This document shows positions 25,035-33,548 of a DNA stretch of 64,000 nucleotides, piece after piece. The notes under the pieces are model-generated. The model did not search any database, was not told the DNA's origin, and was given only the letters and a program-made list of their open reading frames with translations. A program made the translations under genes and the position numbers. Location: positions 186,001-250,000 of the forward strand of contig JAGYIQ010000006.1 of NCBI GenBank assembly GCA_018402565.1. Reading direction: 5' to 3'. How positions within the stretch are numbered: position 1 is the stretch's first letter; each line of letters begins with the position of its first letter. The stretch comes from Pirellulaceae bacterium (lineage in GTDB: Bacteria; Planctomycetota; Planctomycetia; Pirellulales; Pirellulaceae).

Positions 25035-25798
25035 ATGACAAACTTGCCTCAAACCTCGATCCACCCGCCGAATTTGTTGCCCGACCGCGAACTGTGGCCG
25101 CGGCACATCGCGGTCATCATGGATGGTAATGGTCGCTGGGCCGAGTCCCGTGGCCTGTCGCGCAGTGAAGGTCACCAGAACGGCTCGACGGCGGTCCAAA
25201 AGGTCGTGGAAGAGGCCGCCCGACTGCAAATTGGCTACCTGACGCTCTACTGCCTCTCGAACGAGAACTGGAAGCGGCCCGAGCACGAACTGCAGTTTCT
25301 GATGCATTTGTTAGAGCACTACATGATCGCCGAACGAGCCGGGCTGGCAAAAAATAACATTCGCCTGCGGGTCTTTGGTCGCCAAGCCGGCATTCCCCCG
25401 CAAGTCTGGCAGGAGATGGAAGAAACAAAACGGCTGACTCAACACAACACGGGGCTTCAGCTCTGCCTGGCGATCAATTACGGCGGGGCAAGAAATCGTC
25501 GACGCCCGCCGTCGCCCAAAAAGCCGTCAGCGGCCAGATGAAAGTGGAGGACATCGAGGAAACGACGATCTCCCAGCATCTGTACACCCACGATGTACCT
25601 GACCCCGACCTACTCATCCGGACTGCCGGCGAAATGCGAGTCAGCAACTATCTGTTGTGGCAGATCAGCTACGCGGAAATCTGGGTCACCCAACGCTGCT
25701 GGCCGGATTTCTCGGAGGCCGACCTGCACGACGCGATCGCTGACTTCGCCGGACGAAAACGGAAATTCGGTGGACTAAATCTCAACGCGACCCCGTAA
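25035..25798 (+). pseudogene. uppS: Isoprenyl transferase (undecaprenyl diphosphate synthase) with two frame breaks
   Basis: Cis-prenyltransferase that makes the C55 carrier lipid for cell-envelope synthesis. The first part (25035-25482) has IAVIMDGNGRWAESRG with the catalytic Asp30, LTLYCLSNENWKRP and LQLCLAINYGG; the last part, in a different frame (25538-25798), has VPDPDLLIRTAGEMRVSNYLL and YAEIWVT. Between them the expected RQEIVDAA... reading appears in a third frame for about seven codons, so two separate losses (2 bases after GGCGGG, and 2 or 5 bases near GACGCC) are needed. Each falls in a GC-rich simple stretch. The gene family is essential, so this is either a sequencing or assembly error or a second copy exists. 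Every catalytic block is otherwise intact. Confidence 0.85.
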
Positions 25799-25915
25799 AA
25801 GGTGTCCCCAAATCCGTAAAATTTCACCCTAAAGCCCTAGCCATCCCAAGCCTCGATTCGCTATATTGGCTGTCCGGTTTATCCACAGTCACCAGGAAAG
25901 GAAGAGCCAGTCACC

Positions 25916-27439
25916 ATGGCCGAACAGGAAAACGCAACCCTCGATATGGACGGGACCGCCGACGGAGCGACGGAAAATAAGGAAAAACTTAATTTTCAGG
26001 TCGATGTGAAGGTGACCGGGGACTGCCAGCGGCACGTTACCGTCACTATCCCGGTAGACGACGTGCAACGCTATTTCAAGCAACGCTACGACCAACTCAT
26101 GCCCGTTGCGGAAATCCCTGGTTTCCGACCCGGAAAAGCCCCGCGGAAGTTGATCGAAAGCAAGTTTCGCAAAACCGTCACGGAACAGGTCAAGGGCTCC
26201 TTATTGCTTGATACGTTGACCCAAATCGGGGACGAACAATTGTTCTCGGCCATTGGGGAACCCGAATTCGAGTTCGAAGCCGTGTCGTTGGAGGAGAACC
26301 AGCCGCTGGAGTTCGAGTTCGACATTGAAGTCCGTCCGGACTTCGAGTTGCCGCAATGGAAGGGCATCGAGTTGCCGCGATTGGCTCACGACTTCACCGT
26401 CGCCGAGATCGATGCTCAAGCCGGCCAGTTCCTCCGTCGCCAATCGAGCCTGTTGCCAGCGACCGACGCCGTCAAACTCCGTGACCAAGTCACGTTGAAC
26501 GTAGATGCCTCGCTCGATGGACAACCGTTGGCCACGCTCTCCGAGATCGAAGTCACGGTTCACCCGACCCTCAGCTTCCGAGATGGGAATGTAACGGGAT
26601 TCGCCGAATTGGTCGTCGGCAAGTCGATCAACGATACCGTTGCCGCCAAGGCCCAGATCTCGACGTCGGCCGCCAACGAGACAGCACGCGGCAAAGAGGT
26701 CGATCTGACTTTGACGATTTTGGATATTAAACGCTACGAAGACAGCGAACTGAACGAAAGCACTTTCAAGCGGTTCGGTGAAGAGTTCAGTGACATCGGT
26801 GAAGTCCGGGATGCGATCAAGGCGGAATTCGAACGCCGCATGGCACACGAAGAGAATCGACAGATCCGTGCCGCCATCACAAATTCGTTGACCGAAGCCG
26901 CCAACTGGCAGTTGCCGCCGGATCTGTTGGCCCGCCAAAGTCGCCGCGAACTCGACCGAGCGGTGATGGAACTCCGTCGCAATGGCATGAGTGAAGAATT
27001 CATCAACGCCTACGAAAACAATTTGCGACAGAACAGCGACCAGCAAACGGCCATCGCACTCCGCGAACACTTCATCCTGGAACGCATCGCTGAAGCCGAG
27101 GGGATCGAGGATAGCCCCGAAGACTACGATCAAGAAATTGCCTTGATCGCAGCTTCCTTGGGTGACTCGCCCCGTCGAGTGCGGTCGCGTTTGGAGAAAG
27201 CCGGACAACTGGATGCGCTCCGCAACCAAATTGTCGAACGCCGCGTGATTGACTTGATCAAGTCGCATGCGACTTTCAAGGACCAAGACTTCCCGGTTCC
27301 TCAAGACGATGTTTGTGCGATCCGCGAATACTTGGTCGGCAAGTCCGAAGCCGAAATTCCCGTCGCCAAATCCGACTTTGTCGAACCGACGAATGCCATG
27401 GGCAAGGGCGACCATGTTGCCCCACGCTCGGGTCGCTAA
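25916..27439 (+). CDS. tig: Trigger factor, ribosome-associated chaperone
   Basis: Chaperone and peptidyl-prolyl isomerase that binds nascent chains at the ribosome exit. Seen: the N-terminal ribosome-binding domain with signature GFRPGKAPRKLIESKF (about residues 66-81), an FKBP-like central domain (about 150-250), and a long helical C-terminal domain. At 507 residues it is longer than the usual 430-480, with an extra acidic N-terminus and a tail of about 40 residues. ATG 25916 has AAGGAAG upstream. Transcription probably ends at the hairpin just after it. Confidence 0.96.
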   Translation: MAEQENATLDMDGTADGATENKEKLNFQVDVKVTGDCQRHVTVTIPVDDVQRYFKQRYDQLMPVAEIPGFRPGKAPRKLIESKFRKTVTEQVKGSLLLDTLTQIGDEQLFSAIGEPEFEFEAVSLEENQPLEFEFDIEVRPDFELPQWKGIELPRLAHDFTVAEIDAQAGQFLRRQSSLLPATDAVKLRDQVTLNVDASLDGQPLATLSEIEVTVHPTLSFRDGNVTGFAELVVGKSINDTVAAKAQISTSAANETARGKEVDLTLTILDIKRYEDSELNESTFKRFGEEFSDIGEVRDAIKAEFERRMAHEENRQIRAAITNSLTEAANWQLPPDLLARQSRRELDRAVMELRRNGMSEEFINAYENNLRQNSDQQTAIALREHFILERIAEAEGIEDSPEDYDQEIALIAASLGDSPRRVRSRLEKAGQLDALRNQIVERRVIDLIKSHATFKDQDFPVPQDDVCAIREYLVGKSEAEIPVAKSDFVEPTNAMGKGDHVAPRSGR

Positions 27440-27472
27440 ACACGGTAAGCGAACCACAAAATGAATAACGAG

Positions 27473-27509
27473 AAAGCCTGGTCGGCGTTTGCCCTGCCAG
27501 GCTTTTCTT
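27473..27509 (+). terminator. Rho-independent terminator after tig
   Basis: A 9-bp stem AAAGCCTGG (27473-27481) pairs with CCAGGCTTT (27497-27505) around a 15-base loop and is followed by TCTTG. It sits 33 bases after the tig stop and ends about 17 bases before the next start codon, so it could also influence the downstream hydrolase gene. Confidence 0.75.
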
Positions 27510-27525
27510 GTAGATCGAGCGGGTT

Positions 27526-28653
27526 ATGAATCCACAACTGCCGACTCAGGCACTAACTTGGCTGGGGCAGGTTACTCCCTTCCAGCCGCTGTTCGGTTTG
27601 ACTCGCCCGCATCTGCAGACCATCGTAGGGCCGTACTTGCCGAGTGTCCAAGTTCCACCTCAAGAGACCTGTCTCTTGTCGCTGGCCGACGGTGATACGC
27701 TCAGCGTGCATGCGAATCCTCCGGCAGGTGAGGCGATTGCCGGAGCGGACGATCCAAAAGGGCCGGTGGTTTTGGTATCGGTCCATGGGCTGGCCGGGTG
27801 CCACCGCAGTCCTTACGTACAGCGCTTGGCTGGGTGGGCCACGCAACGCGGTTGGTACAGTTATCGCATGGACCTACGAGGAGCCGGGCAAAGTGGGCTC
27901 GACTCCCGCTATCTCTATCACGCCGGTCGCAGCGACGACGTGTTGGCAGTTCTCCGCTTCGTCAAGCAACGACATCCGAACGGTCGCATTTTTCTCTGCG
28001 GATTCTCGCTCGGTGCGTCCATTACTTTGCACCTGTTGGCCAATCAGCTGCGAACGGTGGAGGCAGGGGTGAACCTGCGATCAGCAGAGGGGCAGACGTC
28101 GCGGCTGGCTGCCGAACAGGCCCCGCCTGCGGCTGATTTGATCGAGGGAGCGATCGCTGTCTGTCCGCCCTTGGATCTGGCCGTGAGTGCTCGACACATC
28201 CAACGCGGCATCAATCGAGTTTACGACCGGGTTTTTGCTCGCGCTTTGTGGCAGGCTGTGCTGGATCGACCCAGAGCCCGACAGCAACTCGGATCGCAGC
28301 TGCCCAGCCGACGACCACCCACGCTGTGGGATTTCGATCAACAAGTCACCGCACCGTTGGGCGGATTCCCGTCCGCCGAATTCTATTACCAACGCTTTAG
28401 CACCCGTGAACAGGTAAGGCACATCGAGGTGCCAACGCTGGTGATTATCGCACAAGACGATCCGCTGATTCCATTTACAACAGCGGAGAATGTGGTTTGG
28501 TCTCCCAGCACCAAAGTCGTCGTCACCCCACGCGGCGGCCATCTGGGCTTTATTGGTCGCGCTTCCAATTTCGCTGGGCCGAAAACCAACCGCTGGCTTG
28601 AACTAGCAATCGTCGACTCCATTCAATCCCACCTCGACCAGCTACCTTCGTGA
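27526..28653 (+). CDS. YheT-family alpha/beta hydrolase
   Basis: Predicted hydrolase of 375 residues, UPF0017/YheT type. Seen: VVLVSVHGLAGCHRSPYVQR (oxyanion region), YRMDLRGAGQS, the nucleophile in FLCGFSLGASITLHLL (GFSLG), the acidic residue in VIIAQDDPLIP and the histidine in TPRGGHLGFIG. An N-terminal approach segment PFQPLFGLTRPHLQTIVG is typical of this family. It follows the tig terminator closely. Substrate unknown. Confidence 0.9.
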   Translation: MNPQLPTQALTWLGQVTPFQPLFGLTRPHLQTIVGPYLPSVQVPPQETCLLSLADGDTLSVHANPPAGEAIAGADDPKGPVVLVSVHGLAGCHRSPYVQRLAGWATQRGWYSYRMDLRGAGQSGLDSRYLYHAGRSDDVLAVLRFVKQRHPNGRIFLCGFSLGASITLHLLANQLRTVEAGVNLRSAEGQTSRLAAEQAPPAADLIEGAIAVCPPLDLAVSARHIQRGINRVYDRVFARALWQAVLDRPRARQQLGSQLPSRRPPTLWDFDQQVTAPLGGFPSAEFYYQRFSTREQVRHIEVPTLVIIAQDDPLIPFTTAENVVWSPSTKVVVTPRGGHLGFIGRASNFAGPKTNRWLELAIVDSIQSHLDQLPS

Positions 28654-28940
28654 GACAGAGACGATAGCCGGGCCATCGGCACTTCACGCGGTTCACCCGA
28701 GACACCCATCTTTTGCCCTGGCGGGCACTCGGTAGGCATTGCGTTTTTCGGGGCCACTCATTAAGCCAACTCAATGGGCCACTCAATAGGGATAATCGAT
28801 TTTTAGGCTACGAGCGTCGGAGCGTCGGGGACCCTGCATTTGGCGGGGTGTACATTTGGCGGGTACACTCAAGTTCATTTGGGTGGGACACTCAATTTTG
28901 ACGTCGCTTGTTGGGTCAGTCAGATTTGCTTGGGGCAATC
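28654..28940. other. Spacer before array B
   Basis: Contains several loose repeats of the words CACTCAAT and GGCCACTCA but no open frame with coding character, no RNA gene and no clear terminator for the YheT-like gene. Confidence 0.5.
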
Positions 28941-29891
28941 ATCGGGGCCAGGCAAATTCTGGTCCCAGTGGCACAAACGGGGCCGGGCAAAATGCTAGTA
29001 ACGGGGCCAGGCAAAGTTCGGATACGTCTGTCAGCGGCTTGACGACAAGTCGGCTGGGGTGTTCAGGAGCTGGCGCACAACAAAGGCTAGTAACGGGGAC
29101 AGGCAAAATCTGGGTCCGTCTGTCGCCAGCTTGTCGAAAGGTGGGCTGGGGTGTTCAGGAGCTGACGCACGACAAACGGGGCCAGGCAAATTCGGGTCCC
29201 GACCGGGGCTCGGCGACCAGACGGCTTAGGTATGCCAGCAACGGGGCCAGGCAAATTCTGGTTCCGGTGCCACAAACGGGGCCGGGCAAAATGCTAGCCG
29301 CGGGGCTAGTAACGGGGCCAGGCAAAGTTCGGACCCGCCTGTCGTCGGGTTGACGACAGGTGGGCTGGGGTGTTCGGGAGCTGACGCACGACAAAGGATA
29401 GTATCGGGGCCAGGAAAAATTTGGGTCCTTGGATGTACGCAATAGCGAACGGCAAAATGCCAGTAACCGGGCCAGGCAAAATTTGGGTCCTGGCGTGCAC
29501 GCAAGGCTAGTAACGGGGCCAGGCAAAATTTGGGTCCTGGGGTGCACGCAACAGCGAACGGCAAAATACCAGTAACGGGGACAGGCAAAATCTGGGTCGG
29601 TCTGTCGCCGGCTTGTCGACAGGTGGGCTAGGGTGCAACAACCGGGGCCGGGCAAAGTTCGGATCCGTCTGTCGTCGGCTTGATGACAGGTCGACTGGGG
29701 TGTTCCGGAGCTGACGTGGGCAGAAAGCGAATGTGTGCAGGCAAGAGGGACAGGCAAAATTGGTCTAGCGACGGGGCCAGGCAAATTCTGGTTCCGGTGC
29801 AACAAACGGGGCCGGGTAAAATGCTAGCCACGGGGCCAGGAAAATGTGGGTCCGTCGGGCAACCGTTAGGGGAAGCTTCGGGGGGCTAGGC
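28941..29891 (+). repeat. Repeat array B: GGGGCCAGGCAAA elements with hairpin units
   Basis: About 17 copies of GGGG(C/A)CAGGCAAAnTTnGG, all in the + orientation (for example at 28944, 29003, 29095, 29178, 29243, 29314, 29406, 29515, 29577, 29644, 29773, 29832). Several are joined to a longer unit of about 90-100 bases that holds a hairpin (five copies at 29028-29049, 29120-29140, 29338-29360, 29602-29622, 29669-29689) and the words GGGCTGGGGTGTTCAGGAGC. The array lies between convergent genes. The IS4 element at 29892 interrupts the last unit. Open frames here are low-complexity repeats. Confidence 0.9.
29338..29360. repeat. Best-formed array B hairpin
   Basis: CCTGTCGTC pairs perfectly with GACGACAGG across a GGGTT loop. 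The other four copies of this hairpin in the array have changed arms: one keeps pairing with a G-T wobble (29669-29689) and one keeps six outer pairs (29602-29622). Confidence 0.85.
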
Positions 29892-31475
29892 CTTAGGTTT
29901 ACCCACATCTTTTCATTTTTTTTGCGATCCGAGCACCGGTGAGCATTGCATGAAGTTCATGCCAGCCCTTCCATAATTTCTGCCAACCGGGTGGATGATC
30001 ACCTTTACGGTTCTGGTGACCGCTCAGCCGCGCCAACGCTAGCACAAATTCGCTCACCGTCCAGTCGGTGCGCGGACTGCCGTGTCGCCACGCTGAGAGA
30101 ACTTCAACGTATTCGGTGTCGATGTAGTCCGTTGCGGGACGGTCTTTGGTTTCCTCATTGCGGCTGTCGTCGCGGAGATTTAACAAGGTGATCGCAGTGA
30201 TCGATGTCAACGCGATGGCCGGCTCCAGACGATCGGTATTGGTGAACTGGTAACCCTGTATACTCATTCCGGTCTTGAGGCACTTGTGGTACTCTTCCAC
30301 CACCCATCTTTTCTCGTACCAGCCAACCACTTCGTAAGCGTCTTCGAATGTTTCGACTGGATGATTGGTGATCAGAAACCACTCCAAGCGTTCCTCGTTA
30401 GCAGGTGGGTTCACTTCCCAGACATGCACAACCCACACACAAACCGCAGCCGCCTTCTTTGATCTTGACACCTTGAGCTGAACCGGGCCACTGCTGACCG
30501 CTATCGTTGCCGTGCGCTTCTTACGCGTCACGTTCTCTTTCTTTCCCGTTCGGCCTTTGCTTTTGAACTCCGTTTTACCGGCGATTTTCAGTTCCCAGGT
30601 ACCGAGCAGCGGAAGTCGGCGGGCTTGATCATGAAGCTTCGTGGATTTCGCTTGGCCAATTTCTTCGTGGCCCACGAAACAGTTCCGGTTGTTGCTCGAA
30701 CGAATCAGAAAAGTCCGCCCGCTGTTGGCTTCATGTTCAATGAACTCCGAGGTGTCGGCACCTCGGTCACAGACATCGACAAGCTTTCGATCGGAGGGCA
30801 GTGGTTGAACTCCGGCGAGCCACAATAAACTCTCGCGTGAATCTCGTTTCTGTCGCTGGCTGCGGGTTTCTCCTTTTTTCACCTTAGGCCGACGATGAAG
30901 CACTTGATTGGCCAACCCCAGCGTGGCTCCTGTTTCCGGGCAAACAACCAGCGAATTCTGTGTGATGAAGCCTCGACGAAAGCCCGTTCCGATATGCCCC
31001 AGATCATCGCTCAGGGAATAGCGTTTGGTATACTCCAGTTCCGTGGAGTCATGGACGATCAAGGTAAATCCGCTGCGAGCCGGGAGGACTGTTTCAAACA
31101 GATACCGCTGGTGCGATTTCAGGATCGACTGATGAGTCACGCTTTTGCAGCCAAAGAGGCGGTACACGGCTTTCAGGTCTTTCGGTGAGTTAAACTTTTC
31201 GGGCAAGGAACCGCCCGGCCGATGAGCCATCCGGTCGGCAAGCTCCACCAATCTATCCGTTCGGCGTTTGTCACCCAAAACTGCATGGCCAAAATTGCGC
31301 TGACCAAAACTTGCGTCCGTAGCATCCATTCCGTTCTCTCCGTGTTAACTCTCAACACGACTAATACGAACCGACGGAGCAAACGGTTCGACTGAGCGGC
31401 ATTTTTTTCTTGCCAACGCTAGCAAAAGTCAGGTAAATCGGGTAAAAAACAGTACAAAATGTGGGTAAACCTAAG
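29892..31475 (-). mobile_element. Complete IS4-family insertion sequence
   Basis: A 1584-bp element bounded by perfect 17-bp inverted repeats, CTTAGGTTTACCCACAT at 29892-29908 and its reverse complement at 31459-31475. It is flanked by the direct repeat GGCTAGGC at 29884-29891 and 31476-31483 (8 bp, or 9 bp if the outermost G is counted as target). It has one intact transposase gene on the minus strand whose stop codon lies inside the left inverted repeat. Intact ends, gene and target duplication point to a recent insertion. Confidence 0.93.
29899..31329 (-). CDS. IS4-family transposase (Tn5-like)
   Basis: DDE transposase of 476 residues. The N-terminus has the Tn5-type DNA-binding domain (GDKRRTDRLVELADRM, SPKDLKAVYRLF). 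First Asp region LIVHDSTELEYT, second Asp in VDVCDRGADTSEF, and the Y-R-E-K signature in WYEKRWVVEEYHKCLKTG carries the catalytic Glu. ATG 31329 has GGAGAG seven bases ahead. The reading frame is complete, so the protein may be active. Confidence 0.95.
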   Translation of the reverse strand: MDATDASFGQRNFGHAVLGDKRRTDRLVELADRMAHRPGGSLPEKFNSPKDLKAVYRLFGCKSVTHQSILKSHQRYLFETVLPARSGFTLIVHDSTELEYTKRYSLSDDLGHIGTGFRRGFITQNSLVVCPETGATLGLANQVLHRRPKVKKGETRSQRQKRDSRESLLWLAGVQPLPSDRKLVDVCDRGADTSEFIEHEANSGRTFLIRSSNNRNCFVGHEEIGQAKSTKLHDQARRLPLLGTWELKIAGKTEFKSKGRTGKKENVTRKKRTATIAVSSGPVQLKVSRSKKAAAVCVWVVHVWEVNPPANEERLEWFLITNHPVETFEDAYEVVGWYEKRWVVEEYHKCLKTGMSIQGYQFTNTDRLEPAIALTSITAITLLNLRDDSRNEETKDRPATDYIDTEYVEVLSAWRHGSPRTDWTVSEFVLALARLSGHQNRKGDHPPGWQKLWKGWHELHAMLTGARIAKKMKRCG

Positions 31476-31776
31476 GGCTAGGCAGAGTCACGGAGTTGAC
31501 CGGAAGTTTTACTGACCATCTGGTGCCAGGCAACGATGAACTGGGTAAACGAGGTGTCAATTCGCCGGATCGGTCTGCCCCCGGCCTGTAAGGGATCCGG
31601 AGCGGCAGACCACCTCAATCTTGCCTGTTGGCCGATTCAATGACGGCAAGACGCAGTTGCTAGCTTGGTTGCATGCGGCCTTGAACAGACGAACTGCCGC
31701 CGCCGGATGTGACCATCCCTCGCTCAGAGAATTAAGGTTCGCTACCGCGCGTTGCCGTCCAACAGTCGCACGACGA
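31476..31776. other. Spacer between IS element and FAH gene
   Basis: Begins with the right half of the array unit split by the IS (GGCTAGGCAGAGTCACGG). At 31565-31611 four arms lie in crossing order: CCGGATC, GGTCTGCC, then their complements GATCCGG and GGCAGACC. No gene recognised. The FAH operon would terminate here. Confidence 0.6.
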
Positions 31777-32649
31777 TTACTCGTGGTCTTCCATGGGAAA
31801 TCGCACGATTCGATTGTGCAGTGTGCCGATGCCGCTGATCGAGATATCCACAATGTCATCAGCCGCCAAGGTGAAGGAGGAATCAGGCACGATGCCGGTA
31901 CCCGTAAGCAGAAAAACGCCATTGGGAAAGGACTGGTCACGACCTAACCAGCCAATCAAGTCGTCAAACCGGCGAGCCATTTGATCCAGGCCGATGGTAT
32001 CCGAGAAAACCGACTTACCGGCCCGAGTGATCGTCAGTGAAATTTCGGTGGCAGCGATCGGGGGCATTGCATCGACCAGCGTGATGCAGGGGCCCAACCC
32101 GCAGCATTGGTCGTAGACTTTGGCTTGTGGCAGGTATAGCGGGTTATCGCCCTCGATGTCTCGACTGCTCATGTCGTTGCCGATCGTAAACCCAACCAAC
32201 TCCAACCGGGAATTCAAGACTAAAGTCAGCTCCGGTTCGGGCACGTTCCACTGCGAGTCGTATCGAATCCGCAGCGGCTCGTTGGGGCCGGAGACGCGAT
32301 GCGGCGATGCCTTGAAGAACAACTCGGGTCTGGGCGAACGGTACACTCGGTCGTAACAGTCGGCCGCGGATTCAGACTCCTCCATTCGTGCGGATTGGCT
32401 TCGTTTGTAGGTCACGCCGGCCGCCCACACTTCCTGCTGGTCGATGGGCGCCAGTATCGTGATCAAGCCGAGATCGATGCCCGAAGTGGATCGCCATTTT
32501 TTTATGAATGTGACCGGATCCGATTGTTCCAGAACTTCACTCAAGGAATCCACGTAGCGACCCTGCGCTTGCAGCGGGAAAACCAGTTCATCCTCCCATA
32601 CCCCGACAAAAACCTGCCGCTGATTATCGATCGCCTTAACCAATTTCAC
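31777..32649 (-). CDS. Fumarylacetoacetate hydrolase-fold enzyme (2-keto-3-deoxy-acid dehydratase-like)
   Basis: Probable metal-dependent enzyme of 290 residues in the FAH superfamily. Seen: the E-x-E metal motif in VPEPELTLVL, then IGNDMSSRDIEGDNPLYLPQAK and LLTGTGIVP. Overall layout resembles the 2-dehydro-3-deoxy-D-arabinonate dehydratase branch rather than fumarylacetoacetase itself; that is a judgement from memory of the family. The GTG at 32649 overlaps the ftr stop as GTGA, so the two are translationally coupled. The substrate, a keto-acid, is inferred from family only. Confidence 0.85.
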   Translation of the reverse strand: MKLVKAIDNQRQVFVGVWEDELVFPLQAQGRYVDSLSEVLEQSDPVTFIKKWRSTSGIDLGLITILAPIDQQEVWAAGVTYKRSQSARMEESESAADCYDRVYRSPRPELFFKASPHRVSGPNEPLRIRYDSQWNVPEPELTLVLNSRLELVGFTIGNDMSSRDIEGDNPLYLPQAKVYDQCCGLGPCITLVDAMPPIAATEISLTITRAGKSVFSDTIGLDQMARRFDDLIGWLGRDQSFPNGVFLLTGTGIVPDSSFTLAADDIVDISISGIGTLHNRIVRFPMEDHE

Positions 32650-33545
32650 GATTCCATCCCTTTCGCAATATCATGTAAGTGGAAGTGGTGTTTGCCCAAC
32701 TTGCCGCCATAGTTACCCGCGGTGACTGCCAGCACGCGATGCTCAATGGCGGTTTGTATCGCTGTCATCATCGCCGCTTGCACGCCGGCGGTATCCACGC
32801 CATCGATGACAATCTCATAGGCACATCGTGCCTGCGGGTACAATTCCGTCGCCACTCGGCCTTGCAGGGTTGGGCAGTAGGCTTCATTGGTTGAGGCAAC
32901 TAACTTGGGATAACGTGACCCCACCTTGCTGCCACTCCGAGCGATGCCGCCTGGGAACGGCGTGATCACTCCTGGCAAGGCGGCGATTCGCTCTACCGCC
33001 AGTCGCGTCACGGAAAGAAGTTCTGGGCCGGCGCTACCCTGCAGGATGACGTTGCCACCGGCAATGCCACTCGCGACACCCACCGAGTCCGTACAGACGA
33101 ATTCCCCGTCCATGACGGGGATCCGCCAGAATCGCTGAGTGCCCAATTTCTTTGATTTCTGGAATCCATCGCCGAAATAGCGAAGTTGGGCCCCGAGTTG
33201 ATTTCGTCGCTCCGCCTCCGGCAGGCCATCGAATACGGCCGTGGTCGGGCAAGTCATGAGGCATTGGCCCGTCCGTTTCACGATCGCCTTGCCAAGTCCT
33301 TCAGTCGACATGCCGAAGAACAACAGGCTCACGCCTGGACGCCCATCGAGTGTTTCGTTCGGTTCCAGCCACCTTTCGACTCCAGCCTCGGCATCGCAAG
33401 CAATCACACTGCAGGCGTAGCCGGTCACTACCGCTGCCGCGATCTCTAGCCAAGTGCGATCATGAGCCGTCACGACCAACCGAGAGTACTTCATGTCGAA
33501 GGCCTCGGCGAAGGTGTCTACAATTTGTGTCTCCGAGTATTGCAC
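32646..33545 (-). CDS. ftr: Formylmethanofuran-tetrahydromethanopterin formyltransferase
   Basis: Cytoplasmic enzyme of archaeal-type C1 metabolism that moves a formyl group between tetrahydromethanopterin and (a form of) methanofuran. The 299-residue length and motifs match Ftr/FhcD closely: EIVDTFAEAF-like start (QIVDTFAEAFDMKYSR), CPTTAVFDGLPEAERR, FGDGF, RIPVMDGEF, GGNVILQGSAG, GVITPFPGGIARSGSKVGSRY and STNEAYCPTL. Planctomycetes are known to carry H4MPT-linked C1 genes. The GTG at 33545 lies three bases after the prepilin-peptidase stop, with GGAGG farther upstream. The other pathway genes are not in this window. Confidence 0.96.
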   Translation of the reverse strand: MQYSETQIVDTFAEAFDMKYSRLVVTAHDRTWLEIAAAVVTGYACSVIACDAEAGVERWLEPNETLDGRPGVSLLFFGMSTEGLGKAIVKRTGQCLMTCPTTAVFDGLPEAERRNQLGAQLRYFGDGFQKSKKLGTQRFWRIPVMDGEFVCTDSVGVASGIAGGNVILQGSAGPELLSVTRLAVERIAALPGVITPFPGGIARSGSKVGSRYPKLVASTNEAYCPTLQGRVATELYPQARCAYEIVIDGVDTAGVQAAMMTAIQTAIEHRVLAVTAGNYGGKLGKHHFHLHDIAKGMES

Positions 33546-33548
33546 GGG

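Noticed and set aside
25482..25541. Programmed ribosomal frameshift in uppS
   Set aside because: Two separate shifts within 30 bases would be required and no slippery sequence plus stem is evident; deletion or sequence error is simpler.
29155..29831. Long minus-strand open frames with PGPV/CLAP repeats in array B
   Set aside because: They are translations of the GGGGCCAGGCAAA repeat; no ribosome binding site, no family resemblance, and several frames are open at once.
28941..29891. CRISPR array
   Set aside because: The repeat is short and diverged, spacing is irregular, linkers are themselves repeated, and no cas genes are present.
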